Part shown: piece after piece, positions 8,619 to 16,591 of the stretch
How positions within the stretch are numbered: the first letter of the stretch is position 1
How the letters are laid out: every line of letters begins with the position of its first letter
Origin: an uncultured Pelagimonas sp.
Lineage (GTDB): Bacteria > Pseudomonadota > Alphaproteobacteria > Rhodobacterales > Rhodobacteraceae
Direction of reading: 5' to 3'
Length of the DNA stretch: 64,000 bases
Assembly (NCBI GenBank): GCA_947497905.1
Contig: CANMIH010000013.1
Coordinates: 1-64,000 of the forward strand
Program-made: the position numbers and the translations under genes
The notes under the pieces: generated by a model
What the model was told of the DNA's origin: nothing
The model's input: the letters and a program-made list of their open reading frames with translations, nothing else
Databases searched by the model: none

Positions 8619-8965
8619 GTCCGCTCCTCCACATCCAATGAGACCGAGATCGCGACATTGGCCATCACAGTCGGAGCACCGCCATCGGCTCGGGGGGCGT
8701 CTAACCCACCGGCGTGACACTGCACGGTGACCTGTCCATAGGGGAAGGTGGCGGCTACTTTGTCGGTGTCGACCTGTTCGGGCTGCGCCACGCCCACATC
8801 CACATGAATAATCATCTCGGATTTGTCTTTGCCAAACAACTCAGCAAGATTGATCGAGTTGTGCCACAGCGCATCTTTCACAGCACGCACCGCAGCTTCG
8901 GTATAGTCCTGACGGCGCAGGGACGATCCCATGCCGAATTCGGTCAACAGACGTTTGACGGGCAC
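8615..8965 (-). CDS. Lin0512 family conserved protein, motif-degenerate paralog
   Basis: A 116-aa paralog of the next gene. The two align at RLLTEFGMGSSLRRQDYTEA versus RFIIEMGMGNDLHGMDYTKA, and at AVKDALWHNSI versus AIQDALRHSSI. The signature GxGxDxHG is lost here (GMGSSLRR). The GTG start at 8965 is chosen because AGGAG lies six bases upstream; no ATG gives a plausible start. The pattern of one intact and one altered copy, translationally coupled, suggests a heteromer. Function unknown. Confidence 0.83.
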   Translation of the reverse strand: MPVKRLLTEFGMGSSLRRQDYTEAAVRAVKDALWHNSINLAELFGKDKSEMIIHVDVGVAQPEQVDTDKVAATFPYGQVTVQCHAGGLDAPRADGGAPTVMANVAISVSLDVEERT

Positions 8966-9017
8966 ATCTTTCTCCTGAAGGCAGTTTTGCCCCACGCTAG
9001 ACCGGGTTCAGAATGGG

Positions 9018-9041
9018 GACCAGAGCGAATGCGCTCTGGTC
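9018..9041 (-). other. Strong intercistronic hairpin after cobO
   Basis: Perfect 10-bp stem GACCAGAGCG/CGCTCTGGTC closing a 4-nt loop, between the cobO stop and the first Lin0512 gene. No T tract follows on the minus strand. It may protect or process the cobO mRNA, giving cobO a different level from the genes after it. Confidence 0.55.
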
Positions 9042-9084
9042 TTATGAGCAGTCTCAGGGTGGGCGGGATGAAGCCAAGTTTCGC

Positions 9085-9693
9085 TTAAAACTCGACGCCT
9101 TTCTGCGCTTTGATGCCATCGCGGAAGGGGTGCTTGATCAGGGTCATCTCGGTCACCAGATCTGCCGCTTCGATCAGCTCGTCTTTGGCGTTGCGTCCGG
9201 TCAGACAGACGTGGGTCATGTCGGGCTTTTGTTCCAGCAGGAAGTCGACGACTTCGTCAATGTCGAGATAGTCATTGCGCAGCGCGATGTTGATCTCATC
9301 CAGCAGGACAAACTGGATATTGGGATCAAGGATCATCTCTTTGGCCAGATCCCAGCCGCGCTGGGCGGCGGCGATGTCGCGCTCGCGGTCCTGACTTTCC
9401 CAGGTGAACCCTTCGCCTGACACCTCAAATCGGCACTCTTTGGCAAACTTGGTTTTGAGAAGTTCGGCCTCACCGGTCATCCAGTTGCCTTTGATGAATT
9501 GCACCACGCCACAGGGCATGCCATGGGCAATGCAGCGCATGATCATACCGAATCCGGACGAAGATTTGCCTTTGCCTTTGCCGGTATGAACAAGGATCAG
9601 ACCCTTTTCTTCGGTCTTGGTCTCCATCATTCGATCGCGTGCGGCTTTGATTTTGCGCATCTTTTCGGCGTGGCGGGCGTTGACGTCTTCCAT
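9085..9693 (-). CDS. cobO: Cob(I)yrinic acid a,c-diamide adenosyltransferase (corrinoid adenosyltransferase, CobO type)
   Basis: Transfers the adenosyl group of ATP to Co(I) corrinoids. The 202-aa protein starts at MEDVNARHAEKM. It has the P-loop-like VHTGKGKGKSSSGFGM near residues 34-49, VVQFIKGNW, and FVLLDEINIALRNDYLD. The longer open frame upstream runs backwards through the cobalamin riboswitch and is not used. It is the first gene of the minus-strand unit, with its start only 56 bp from the riboswitch of the divergent operon. Confidence 0.96.
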   Translation of the reverse strand: MEDVNARHAEKMRKIKAARDRMMETKTEEKGLILVHTGKGKGKSSSGFGMIMRCIAHGMPCGVVQFIKGNWMTGEAELLKTKFAKECRFEVSGEGFTWESQDRERDIAAAQRGWDLAKEMILDPNIQFVLLDEINIALRNDYLDIDEVVDFLLEQKPDMTHVCLTGRNAKDELIEAADLVTEMTLIKHPFRDGIKAQKGVEF

Positions 9694-9709
9694 GGGGCGT
9701 TCCTTGCGC

Positions 9710-9738
9710 TTGACAATGACCTGTTGCGACGCGCATCT
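9710..9738 (+). promoter_or_regulatory. Possible promoter of the riboswitch-controlled cob operon
   Basis: A perfect TTGACA at 9710-9715 is followed 17 bp later by the weak -10 candidate GCATCT (9733-9738), with a start of transcription expected near 9745, just before the riboswitch aptamer at about 9750. The -35 match and position are good, but the -10 match is poor. Confidence 0.35.
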
Positions 9739-9749
9739 GGCACCAAGCT

Positions 9750-10012
9750 GGTGCCTGTGTAAAGCAGGTGAAAAGGGAATGTGACGCAAAGCCTGCTTTG
9801 CCAAGTACAGCCGCCCCCGCGACCGTGACCGGAGAGGTCTCTCACCCGCCACTGGCACTTGCCGGGAAGGCCGAGGGACCAACAGCGCCAGATCTGCGCT
9901 GACATCCGCAAGCCGGGAGACCTGCCAGCGTCTGAGACGCAACCGGACGGGGTGTTCCGGGTGTCGGTGGCCTGGGGCCTCCGCCATCCTGCCCACGTCC
10001 CCTGACAGGGAC
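9750..10012 (+). promoter_or_regulatory. Cobalamin riboswitch with RBS-sequestering hairpin
   Basis: The aptamer spans about 9750-9926. It begins with GGTGCC, contains AAAAGGGAA at 9771, GCCGCCCCCGCGACCGTGA and GCCACTGG, and ends in the B12 box AAGCCGGGAGACCTGCC at 9910-9926. The expression platform ends in GTCCC(9997)/GGGAC(10008), a hairpin that covers the AGGGA ribosome-binding site of the DUF1636 gene at 10018. There is no terminator T tract, so control is probably at translation start. The 324-bp gap between cobO and the DUF1636 gene is otherwise filled by this element. Confidence 0.95.
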
Positions 10013-10017
10013 AAAGA

Positions 10018-10395
10018 ATGAGCGAACCGCAACAGCCGACCGAATTGATGGTCTGTGTGAAATGTCTGCGCGGGTTGGATAAACCGGAAGAGGGGCAGCG
10101 CCCCGGTGAGATCTTGTTTGACAACCTCAAAACCGCAGAGATGCCCGAAGGGGTCAAACTGACACCTGTGGAATGCCTGCAAAACTGCGATCAGGGTGTG
10201 TCGATGGTTTTGCGCGGTGGGGCCAAACGGTGGACCTATGTGTACGGCAACCTTCATGAAGTGTCGCATCTGGACGTGATTCTAGATGGGGCTTCGCGGT
10301 ATCACGCCACGACGGATGGGGTTATCCCGTGGCGGGAACGTCCGGAGCACTTCAAACGTAACTGCATCGCGCGCATTCCGCCCGAAGCGACCTAA
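10018..10395 (+). CDS. DUF1636 family ferredoxin-like metal-binding protein
   Basis: A 125-aa cytosolic protein with four cysteines arranged as CVKC (residues 13 and 16) and CLQNC (53 and 57), which fits the thioredoxin-like 2Fe-2S ferredoxin pattern of the DUF1636 family. It is the first gene of the riboswitch-controlled operon, 18 bp before cobW. The gene order suggests a role in cobalt insertion or corrin-ring redox chemistry, but no reaction is established. The start ATG follows AGGGACAAAG, the site sequestered in the riboswitch platform. Confidence 0.82.
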   Translation: MSEPQQPTELMVCVKCLRGLDKPEEGQRPGEILFDNLKTAEMPEGVKLTPVECLQNCDQGVSMVLRGGAKRWTYVYGNLHEVSHLDVILDGASRYHATTDGVIPWRERPEHFKRNCIARIPPEAT

Positions 10396-10413
10396 GGCCA
10401 AGGAGAATTAGAT

Positions 10414-11469
10414 ATGGCAGATTTGGCAAAACTTCCTGTGACCGTGATCACCGGCTTCCTTGGCTCGGGCAAGACCACGCTTGTGCGCAACCTGATGCAG
10501 AACCCCGGCGGCAAACGTCTGGCGATTGTGGTCAATGAATTTGGCGATGTGGGTGTTGACGGTGAGATCCTGAAATCCTGTGCGATCCCGGATTGCCCGG
10601 CGGAAAACATCATGGAGCTGGCCAATGGCTGCATTTGCTGCACCGTGGCCGATGATTTCATCCCGACCATCGAGGCGCTGATGGCGCTTGAGCCGCGCCC
10701 CGATCACATCCTGATCGAAACCTCGGGTCTGGCACTGCCCAAGCCGCTGCTCAAAGCGTTTGACTGGCCGGATATCCGGTCGAAAATCACCGTGGATGGC
10801 GTGATTGCTCTGGCCGATGCCGAAGCTGTGGCCGCAGGCCGCTTTGCCACAAACGTGGCGGCTGTGGATGCTCAGCGCGCGGCGGATGACAGTCTCGATC
10901 ACGAAACGCCTTTGTCAGAGGTGTTTGAGGATCAGATTTCCTGTGCCGATATCGTGCTTCTGACCAAGCCCGATCTAGCCGGTCCTGAGGGCGTGGCGAA
11001 AGCCAAAGAGATTGTGCTGGCCGAAGCGCCGCGCCCGCTGCCCGTTGTAGAAGTGGCCGAAGGTGTTGTGGACCCCCGCGTTATTCTGGGTCTTGAGGCC
11101 GCTGCCGAAGATGACATGGATGCCCGCCCAAGCCATCACGACGGCCACCACGATCATGAGCATGATGACTTTGAAAGCATCGTTGTTGATACTCCTGAGC
11201 TGGCTGACCCGTCCGAGCTTGTGACCGCGATCGAAAAGCTTGCGAATGAAAACAACATTCTGCGCGTCAAAGGCTATGCGGCCGTTGCGGGTAAACCGAT
11301 GCGTCTGCTGGTGCAGGCGGTTGGCGCCCGTGTTCGTCACCAGTTTGATCGCCCATGGAAGCCAGAAGAAGGCCGTCAGGGACGCATCGTGGTGATCGCT
11401 GAACACGACGACATCAAAACCGATGTGATCCGCGCCGCGCTGGGTGCGCAGGTGGAAGCGGCGGAGTAA
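10414..11469 (+). CDS. cobW: CobW-type GTPase metallochaperone for cobalamin synthesis
   Basis: G3E-family GTPase of 351 aa, thought to deliver cobalt to the CobN chelatase. Walker A GFLGSGKTT lies at residues 14-22, the metal-binding CICC at 73-76 within ELANGCICCTVADD, and the GTP-specificity motif LLTKPDL near 185. A His/Asp/Glu-rich stretch HHDGHHDHEHDD near residues 238-249 precedes the C-terminal CobW domain and could bind metal. RBS AAGGAG lies upstream. cobN follows after 6 bp, consistent with the proposed chaperone-chelatase partnership. Confidence 0.95.
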   Translation: MADLAKLPVTVITGFLGSGKTTLVRNLMQNPGGKRLAIVVNEFGDVGVDGEILKSCAIPDCPAENIMELANGCICCTVADDFIPTIEALMALEPRPDHILIETSGLALPKPLLKAFDWPDIRSKITVDGVIALADAEAVAAGRFATNVAAVDAQRAADDSLDHETPLSEVFEDQISCADIVLLTKPDLAGPEGVAKAKEIVLAEAPRPLPVVEVAEGVVDPRVILGLEAAAEDDMDARPSHHDGHHDHEHDDFESIVVDTPELADPSELVTAIEKLANENNILRVKGYAAVAGKPMRLLVQAVGARVRHQFDRPWKPEEGRQGRIVVIAEHDDIKTDVIRAALGAQVEAAE

Positions 11470-11475
11470 GCCCAA

Positions 11476-14400
11476 ATGCATGTCATCTTTCGCGAAAGTC
11501 ATGGGTTGGATGAGGCGGATACGCCGCAGGATCTGGGGCAAAGCCCGGCGGATCTTGTGGTGCTGTCCTTTTCAGACAGTGACCTTGGGGCTTTCGCCGA
11601 AGGGTGGCATCGCGGCCGTGGGAAAGAGGGCAAATTGCCCACCCTGCGGCTTGCCAACCTGAGCAAACTGAAACACCCGCTGTCTGTCGACACCTATGTT
11701 GAACAGACACTGGAGGGCGCCAAAGGTATTCTGATCCGCTTGATCGGTGGGGTGTCTTATTGGTCTTACGGATTGCAGCAGGTCCGGGCGCTGGCGCAGG
11801 CCAAGGGCATTGCGCTGGCGGTTCTGCCCGCAGACGGGCGTGAAGACAAACAGCTGGATGCCTATTCGACCTTGCCGGTGTCGACGCTGAGACGCCTGTC
11901 GCATCTTTGCGACGAAGGGGGCACGGTTGCGGCTCAGGCGGCTTTGGCGCAGATGGCACTTGCTGCAGGCTGTTACGCTGGGCCGGTGATCGGGTCCAAA
12001 ACTGTTCCACGCATGGGGGTTTGGGAACCCGTCCGTGGCGTGGTGCCTGAGCTTCTGGCGGAGGGGGGGCTGTCTGCCCCCGCGCCCGATGGGCGCTCCC
12101 CCGAGAGTATTTCTGAAAAGAAGAAACCCGAAGACAAACCCGCGCTTTTGATGGTGTTTTACCGGTCTTACTTGGTTGCGGCGGATCTTGCCCCGGTGGA
12201 GGCGCTGTATCGGTCGTTTGAGGCCAAGGGATTTACGGTGACAGCGCTGTTTGCGCCTTCGCTCAAGGTGCCTGATGTGGCGCAATGGATGCGCGGAAAG
12301 GTGCAAGAGATTGCACCGGTGGCGGTGGTGAATGTCACCTCGTTTTCTGGCAAGGGCAAAGATGGCACATCGCCCTTGGACATTGGCGATGTGCCGGTGT
12401 TTCAGGTCGCGCTGGCCACTTCCAATCGTGAGGCCTGGGCCGAGGCGGATCGCGGGCTTTCGCCTGCGGATCTGGCGATGCATGTGGTTTTGCCGGAGGT
12501 GGATGGGCGCATTTTTGCGGGCATTGCCTCGTTCAAAGAACCTGGGATTTTTGACGAAGATCTGCAGTTCGCGCGTCTGGCCCATCAGCCGGATCCGGCG
12601 CGGATCGCAGCGATTGTGGATCATGTCTGCGGCTGGACCCAGCTGGCGGCGTTGTCGCCTGCAGACCGGCGGGTGGCTCTGGTGCTGTCCACTTATCCAG
12701 GTAAAGACTGGAACATGGGCCATGCGGTGGGCATGGATGCCCTCGCCTCAGTTGAGGCGATGCTGGGGGACCTGTCTGAGGCAGGGTATGGCGTGGACAC
12801 CACCTCGGTCACCGAAGGTTTGCAGGCGCGTCAGTTCCATTGGTCTCTGGCGGCATACAAATCGGCCTTGGATGGGGTTCCGCAGGAGCTGCGCGAGGAT
12901 CTGGCTGAAGTCTGGGGTGCCCCCGAGGACGATATCGATTTCATCGACGGTGGGTTCCGCTTTTCCGTTGTAGAACGTGGCACTGCGGTTGTGGCGCTCC
13001 AGCCCGAGCGCGGCTTTGTTGAGGCGCGGGACGAGGATTACCACGATGTGTCGCGCACGCCGCGTCATGCATATGTGGCCTTTTACCTTTGGCTCAAAAC
13101 CCGCGCCGATGCTTTGGTGCATGTTGGTGCGCATGGAACATTAGAGTGGCTGCCGGGGAAGTCGGTGGGACTGTCAGAGTTGTGCTGGCCCGAGGTATTG
13201 ACCGGCAATCTTCCGGTGATTTACCCGTTTATTGTCAACGATCCGGGTGAAGCGGCGCAGGCCAAGCGCCGGATTGGGGCGGTGACTTTGGGCCATGTGC
13301 CCCCGCCCTTGAAACAAAGCGAAACGCCGGATCGGTTGGCGCGGCTTGAGGCGCTGTTGGACGAGTTTTCCAACGCCGATGGCCTCGACCCCAAACGACG
13401 CGACAGGTTGCAGGGTGACATCCGCGCCGAGGCTCAGGCCTTGGGCGTTGAGGACGATCTGGGGCTGGATCGCGCGTCGAGCACGGCAGAAGCGATCACA
13501 CGCATTGATCGCTTTGTTTGTGACATCAAAGAAAGCCAGTTTGGCGACGGGTTGCATATCTGGGGCCGGGCGGAAGCCGGATCCATCGACACCACCGCCT
13601 CTGCGGCGGCAGAGAAAGCGGCGTTGCCGCGCGCCCTAGATGGTCGTCGGATTGAGCCCGGGCCATCGGGATCGCCATATCGCGGTCGCTCAGACGTGTT
13701 GCCGACGGGCCGTAATCTGTTCACGACAGATCCGCGCAGCGTGCCAACCCGCGCGGCCTATGCGCAGGGCGTTACTCTGGCAGAAGAACTTGTGCGCCGG
13801 CATTTGCAGGATGAGGGCGATTACCCGCGTGGTTTGATTGTCGATCTCTGGGGATCGGCGACGATGCGGACGGCGGGTGAAGAGTTTGCCATGGCGCTGC
13901 ATCTGCTGGGGGTGCGGCCAATCTGGGACAAAGGCTCGGAACGGGTTTCCGGTATCGAGGTCCTGCCGATTGCTGAGCTGGACCGCCCGCGTATCGATGT
14001 GACGCTTCGGGTGTCGGGGCTGTTCCGGGATGTGTTTCCAACGTTGTCGGGGCTGTTTGCCCAAGGCGTCAAGGCTTTGACCCAGCGTGATGAGGCCGAG
14101 GACTGGAACCCCTATGTGGGCAAATCCGGTGCGCGTGTGTTTGGCCCGGCGCCGGGCAGCTATGGACTTGGAATGGGCCATGCGATGGAAGACTATTCCG
14201 ACGAAGGGCGGCGTCAGGCGGGCGAAGCCTGGCTGGCGGCCAGTTCTTGGTCGCTGGATGGGCAGGAACCTGTGAGGGACGAAGAGGCCTTGCGCGAACG
14301 GGTGTCGCAGGCAGATAGCTTTGTGCACATGCAGGACCTGCCGGAAACCGATATTCTGCTGGCCGGAGACTATGCTGCCCATGAGGCGGGTTTTGCGGCG

Positions 14401-14814
14401 GCGCAGGCGATCACCGGAGGCAAAGCCGCGCTGTATCACATGGATATCACCGATCCGTCCAAGCCGCGCGCACGTGCGTTGACCGAGGAAATTGCGCGGG
14501 TTGTTCAGGCGCGCGCCAGCAATCCGGCGTGGATCGCAGGCATGCAGCGGCATGGGTTCCGGGGCGGCGCGGAAATCGCGGCGACTTTGGACAATCTTGC
14601 CGCTTTTGCGCATCTGGCGGCTGTGGTGCCTGCGCATCTGTTTGACCTCTATTTCGATGCCACTTTGGGGGCCGAGGACGTGGTTGATTTTCTGCGTCGT
14701 GAAAACCCAGACGCGCTTCAGGCGATGCGTGATCGGTTTGCCGCGCTTTATGAAGCGGGTCTCTGGCAGACACGGCGCAACTCGATCCTCGCCGAGATGG
14801 AGGCGCTTGCATGA
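11476..14814 (+). CDS. cobN: Aerobic cobaltochelatase large subunit CobN
   Basis: Large subunit that binds hydrogenobyrinic acid a,c-diamide and cobalt. Insertion needs the AAA+ partners CobS and CobT, which are not in this window. The protein is 1112 aa, shorter than the roughly 1270 aa of the P. denitrificans protein. Family segments include VHVGAHGTLEWLPGKSVGLS, NDPGEAAQAKRRIGAVTLGH and VYPFIVNDPGE-like sequence, with VDLWGSATMRTAGEEFAMAL later. Residues 196-217 are encoded by a palindromic repeat that also occurs outside genes (see 12063-12125). The stop overlaps cobG by ATGA. Confidence 0.96.
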   Translation: MHVIFRESHGLDEADTPQDLGQSPADLVVLSFSDSDLGAFAEGWHRGRGKEGKLPTLRLANLSKLKHPLSVDTYVEQTLEGAKGILIRLIGGVSYWSYGLQQVRALAQAKGIALAVLPADGREDKQLDAYSTLPVSTLRRLSHLCDEGGTVAAQAALAQMALAAGCYAGPVIGSKTVPRMGVWEPVRGVVPELLAEGGLSAPAPDGRSPESISEKKKPEDKPALLMVFYRSYLVAADLAPVEALYRSFEAKGFTVTALFAPSLKVPDVAQWMRGKVQEIAPVAVVNVTSFSGKGKDGTSPLDIGDVPVFQVALATSNREAWAEADRGLSPADLAMHVVLPEVDGRIFAGIASFKEPGIFDEDLQFARLAHQPDPARIAAIVDHVCGWTQLAALSPADRRVALVLSTYPGKDWNMGHAVGMDALASVEAMLGDLSEAGYGVDTTSVTEGLQARQFHWSLAAYKSALDGVPQELREDLAEVWGAPEDDIDFIDGGFRFSVVERGTAVVALQPERGFVEARDEDYHDVSRTPRHAYVAFYLWLKTRADALVHVGAHGTLEWLPGKSVGLSELCWPEVLTGNLPVIYPFIVNDPGEAAQAKRRIGAVTLGHVPPPLKQSETPDRLARLEALLDEFSNADGLDPKRRDRLQGDIRAEAQALGVEDDLGLDRASSTAEAITRIDRFVCDIKESQFGDGLHIWGRAEAGSIDTTASAAAEKAALPRALDGRRIEPGPSGSPYRGRSDVLPTGRNLFTTDPRSVPTRAAYAQGVTLAEELVRRHLQDEGDYPRGLIVDLWGSATMRTAGEEFAMALHLLGVRPIWDKGSERVSGIEVLPIAELDRPRIDVTLRVSGLFRDVFPTLSGLFAQGVKALTQRDEAEDWNPYVGKSGARVFGPAPGSYGLGMGHAMEDYSDEGRRQAGEAWLAASSWSLDGQEPVRDEEALRERVSQADSFVHMQDLPETDILLAGDYAAHEAGFAAAQAITGGKAALYHMDITDPSKPRARALTEEIARVVQARASNPAWIAGMQRHGFRGGAEIAATLDNLAAFAHLAAVVPAHLFDLYFDATLGAEDVVDFLRRENPDALQAMRDRFAALYEAGLWQTRRNSILAEMEALA
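12063..12125 (+). repeat. Two-hairpin palindromic repeat inserted in frame in cobN
   Basis: The sequence has a first stem GGGGGC/GCCCCC, a second stem GCGCCC/GGGCGC, then CTCCCCCGAGAGTATTT and GAAAAGAAGA. It matches, in the same order and orientation, the intergenic copy at 21156-21215. Translation of this copy adds a Gly/Ser/Pro then Lys-rich segment (about residues 196-217 of CobN) between conserved CobN blocks, without changing frame. Confidence 0.8.
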
Positions 14815-15962
14815 GTGAACCCGTCATTCGCGGTTGGTGCCCCGGGGCGCATCGTCCGATGATGTCGGGGGATGGGCTTGTGGTGCGCGTGCGCCCTTGG
14901 CTGTCGCGGGTGACGGCCAAACAGGCGCGCGGACTTTCGGCGCTGGCGGTTCAGTTCGGCACCGGTTTTCTTGAGATGACCTCGCGGGCAAATTTGCAGA
15001 TCCGGGGCGTGACGGAAGAGGGGTTCCCCGAGCTTCTGACGGGTTTGGAGGCCTTGGGGCTTCTCGACAATGATGTGTCGGCAGAGAGCAACCGCAATAT
15101 TGTCACCACACCCTTTCGGAGCGCCGATCACGACGCCATGGCGCAGGCACTGACCTCTGCTTTGGCTGCACAGGATATGCCCAAGCTTCCGGGCAAGTTT
15201 GGCTTTGTGATTGATGCGGAGGGGCGGCGCGATCTGGCTCAGATCAGCGGCGATATTCGAATCGAACAGGGAGAAAGCGGCTGGCTTGTGCGGGCCAATG
15301 GCAATGAGACTGGGCGTTCGGTTGACGGGCCGGAGGCGGCCGTTGAACTGGCCCTTGAGATCGCGCGCTGGTTTGTGGCCTCCGGTGGCATCGGCGCAGA
15401 CGGTCGGGGGCGCATGGCTCGGCATCTGGCAAAGGGGCATATGCTGCCCGACGCTCTGATGGGGGACGCCACGCCATTTCCCGCTTCTGACGACCCAGAC
15501 CCCGGGCTCCAGCATGGTGGTATGGCGGTATCAGCCAGTTTCGGGCTGCTGCCCGCAGCCGCGCTCGCTGCACTTGCGGATCTGACGGATGACATTCTGA
15601 TCACGCCGTTTCGGATGTTGTTTTTGCCTGCGATCTCAAAACTACCTGAAATCGAGGGTTTGATCACCCGAGCCGACGACCCGATGCGCCGCGTTGTGGC
15701 CTGTTCCGGTGCGCCCTATTGCCCGCAGGCTGAGGCCGATACACGTCTTCTTGCCGCGCGGCTGGCGCCGCAGGTGGAGCCAGGGCGGCTTTTGCATGTG
15801 ACGGGATGCGCCAAGGGATGCGCCCATCCAATGGCCTCTGACCTGGTGCTGATTGGCACTCAGGGAAAATACAATCTTGTGACCGACGGCTGTCCATGGG
15901 ATCAGCCTATTCAATTCGGCTTAGACGCCGACGACCTATCACTTCTGGAAAGCCGGACCTGA
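14811..15962 (+). CDS. cobG: Precorrin-3B synthase (CobG)
   Basis: Oxygen-dependent monooxygenase that converts precorrin-3A to precorrin-3B; its presence marks the aerobic cobalamin route. The 383-aa protein belongs to the sulfite/nitrite reductase-like family. It carries the ferredoxin-like half-domain LQIRGVTEEGF and C-terminal iron-sulfur cysteines in CSGAPYCPQAE and HVTGCAKGCAHP. It overlaps cobN by ATGA, and its TGA overlaps the cobH ATG by one base. Confidence 0.94.
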   Translation: MSEPVIRGWCPGAHRPMMSGDGLVVRVRPWLSRVTAKQARGLSALAVQFGTGFLEMTSRANLQIRGVTEEGFPELLTGLEALGLLDNDVSAESNRNIVTTPFRSADHDAMAQALTSALAAQDMPKLPGKFGFVIDAEGRRDLAQISGDIRIEQGESGWLVRANGNETGRSVDGPEAAVELALEIARWFVASGGIGADGRGRMARHLAKGHMLPDALMGDATPFPASDDPDPGLQHGGMAVSASFGLLPAAALAALADLTDDILITPFRMLFLPAISKLPEIEGLITRADDPMRRVVACSGAPYCPQAEADTRLLAARLAPQVEPGRLLHVTGCAKGCAHPMASDLVLIGTQGKYNLVTDGCPWDQPIQFGLDADDLSLLESRT

Positions 15963-16591
15963 TGCCTTATACCTATGAAACAAATGGCGCTGCCATCTAT
16001 GCTGAATCCTTTGCCACCATCCGGCGCGAGGCAGATCTGGCGCGCTTTACACCGGAAGAAGAGCCCGTTGCCGTGCGCATGATCCATGCCGCTGGCATGG
16101 TGGGGCTGGAAGAGTTTGTGCATTTCTCTCCAGACTTCGCAGTGAACGCGCGTCAGGCGCTGATCGACGGTGCGCCGATCCTGTGTGATGCGCGGATGAT
16201 TTCCGAAGGGATCACAAAGAAACGCATGCCTGCGGACAACGAAATTGTCTGCACTCTGTGGGATCCCAAAGTGCCGGAAATGGCCGCCGAGATGCAAAAC
16301 ACCCGGTCGGCTGCGGCGCTTGAGCTGTGGCGTCCCAAGCTGGAGGGTGCAATTGTCGCCATCGGCAATGCCCCCACCGCGCTGTTTCATCTGCTGAACA
16401 TGCTGGAAGATCCAGATTGCCCGCGACCGGCGGCGATTATTGGCTGTCCTGTGGGCTTTGTCGGTGCAGTTGAAAGCAAAGACGCCCTGTGGGAGGCCCA
16501 GCCCGTGCCCAGCATGATTGTCAAAGGTCGCTTGGGTGGTAGCGCGATGACCGTTGCGGCGGTCAATGCTTTGGCGAGCTACGCGGAATGA
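15962..16591 (+). CDS. cobH: Precorrin-8X methylmutase (CobH)
   Basis: Moves the methyl group from C-11 to C-12 to form hydrogenobyrinic acid. The 209-aa protein has the catalytic His42 in RMIHAAGMVGLEEF, CDARMISEGITKKRMP, and AIIGCPVGFVGAVESK. The start at 15962 is chosen because the ATG overlaps the cobG stop as TGATG and precedes MPYTYETNGAAIY, the expected N-terminus. An open frame of 22 more codons upstream lies inside cobG. It overlaps cobI by ATGA. Confidence 0.95.
   Translation: MPYTYETNGAAIYAESFATIRREADLARFTPEEEPVAVRMIHAAGMVGLEEFVHFSPDFAVNARQALIDGAPILCDARMISEGITKKRMPADNEIVCTLWDPKVPEMAAEMQNTRSAAALELWRPKLEGAIVAIGNAPTALFHLLNMLEDPDCPRPAAIIGCPVGFVGAVESKDALWEAQPVPSMIVKGRLGGSAMTVAAVNALASYAE

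Noticed and set aside
9694-10269. N-terminal extension of cobO or a separate minus-strand gene in the cobO upstream frame
   Set aside because: The frame is the reverse complement of the cobalamin riboswitch and the DUF1636 gene; CobO starts normally at 9693.
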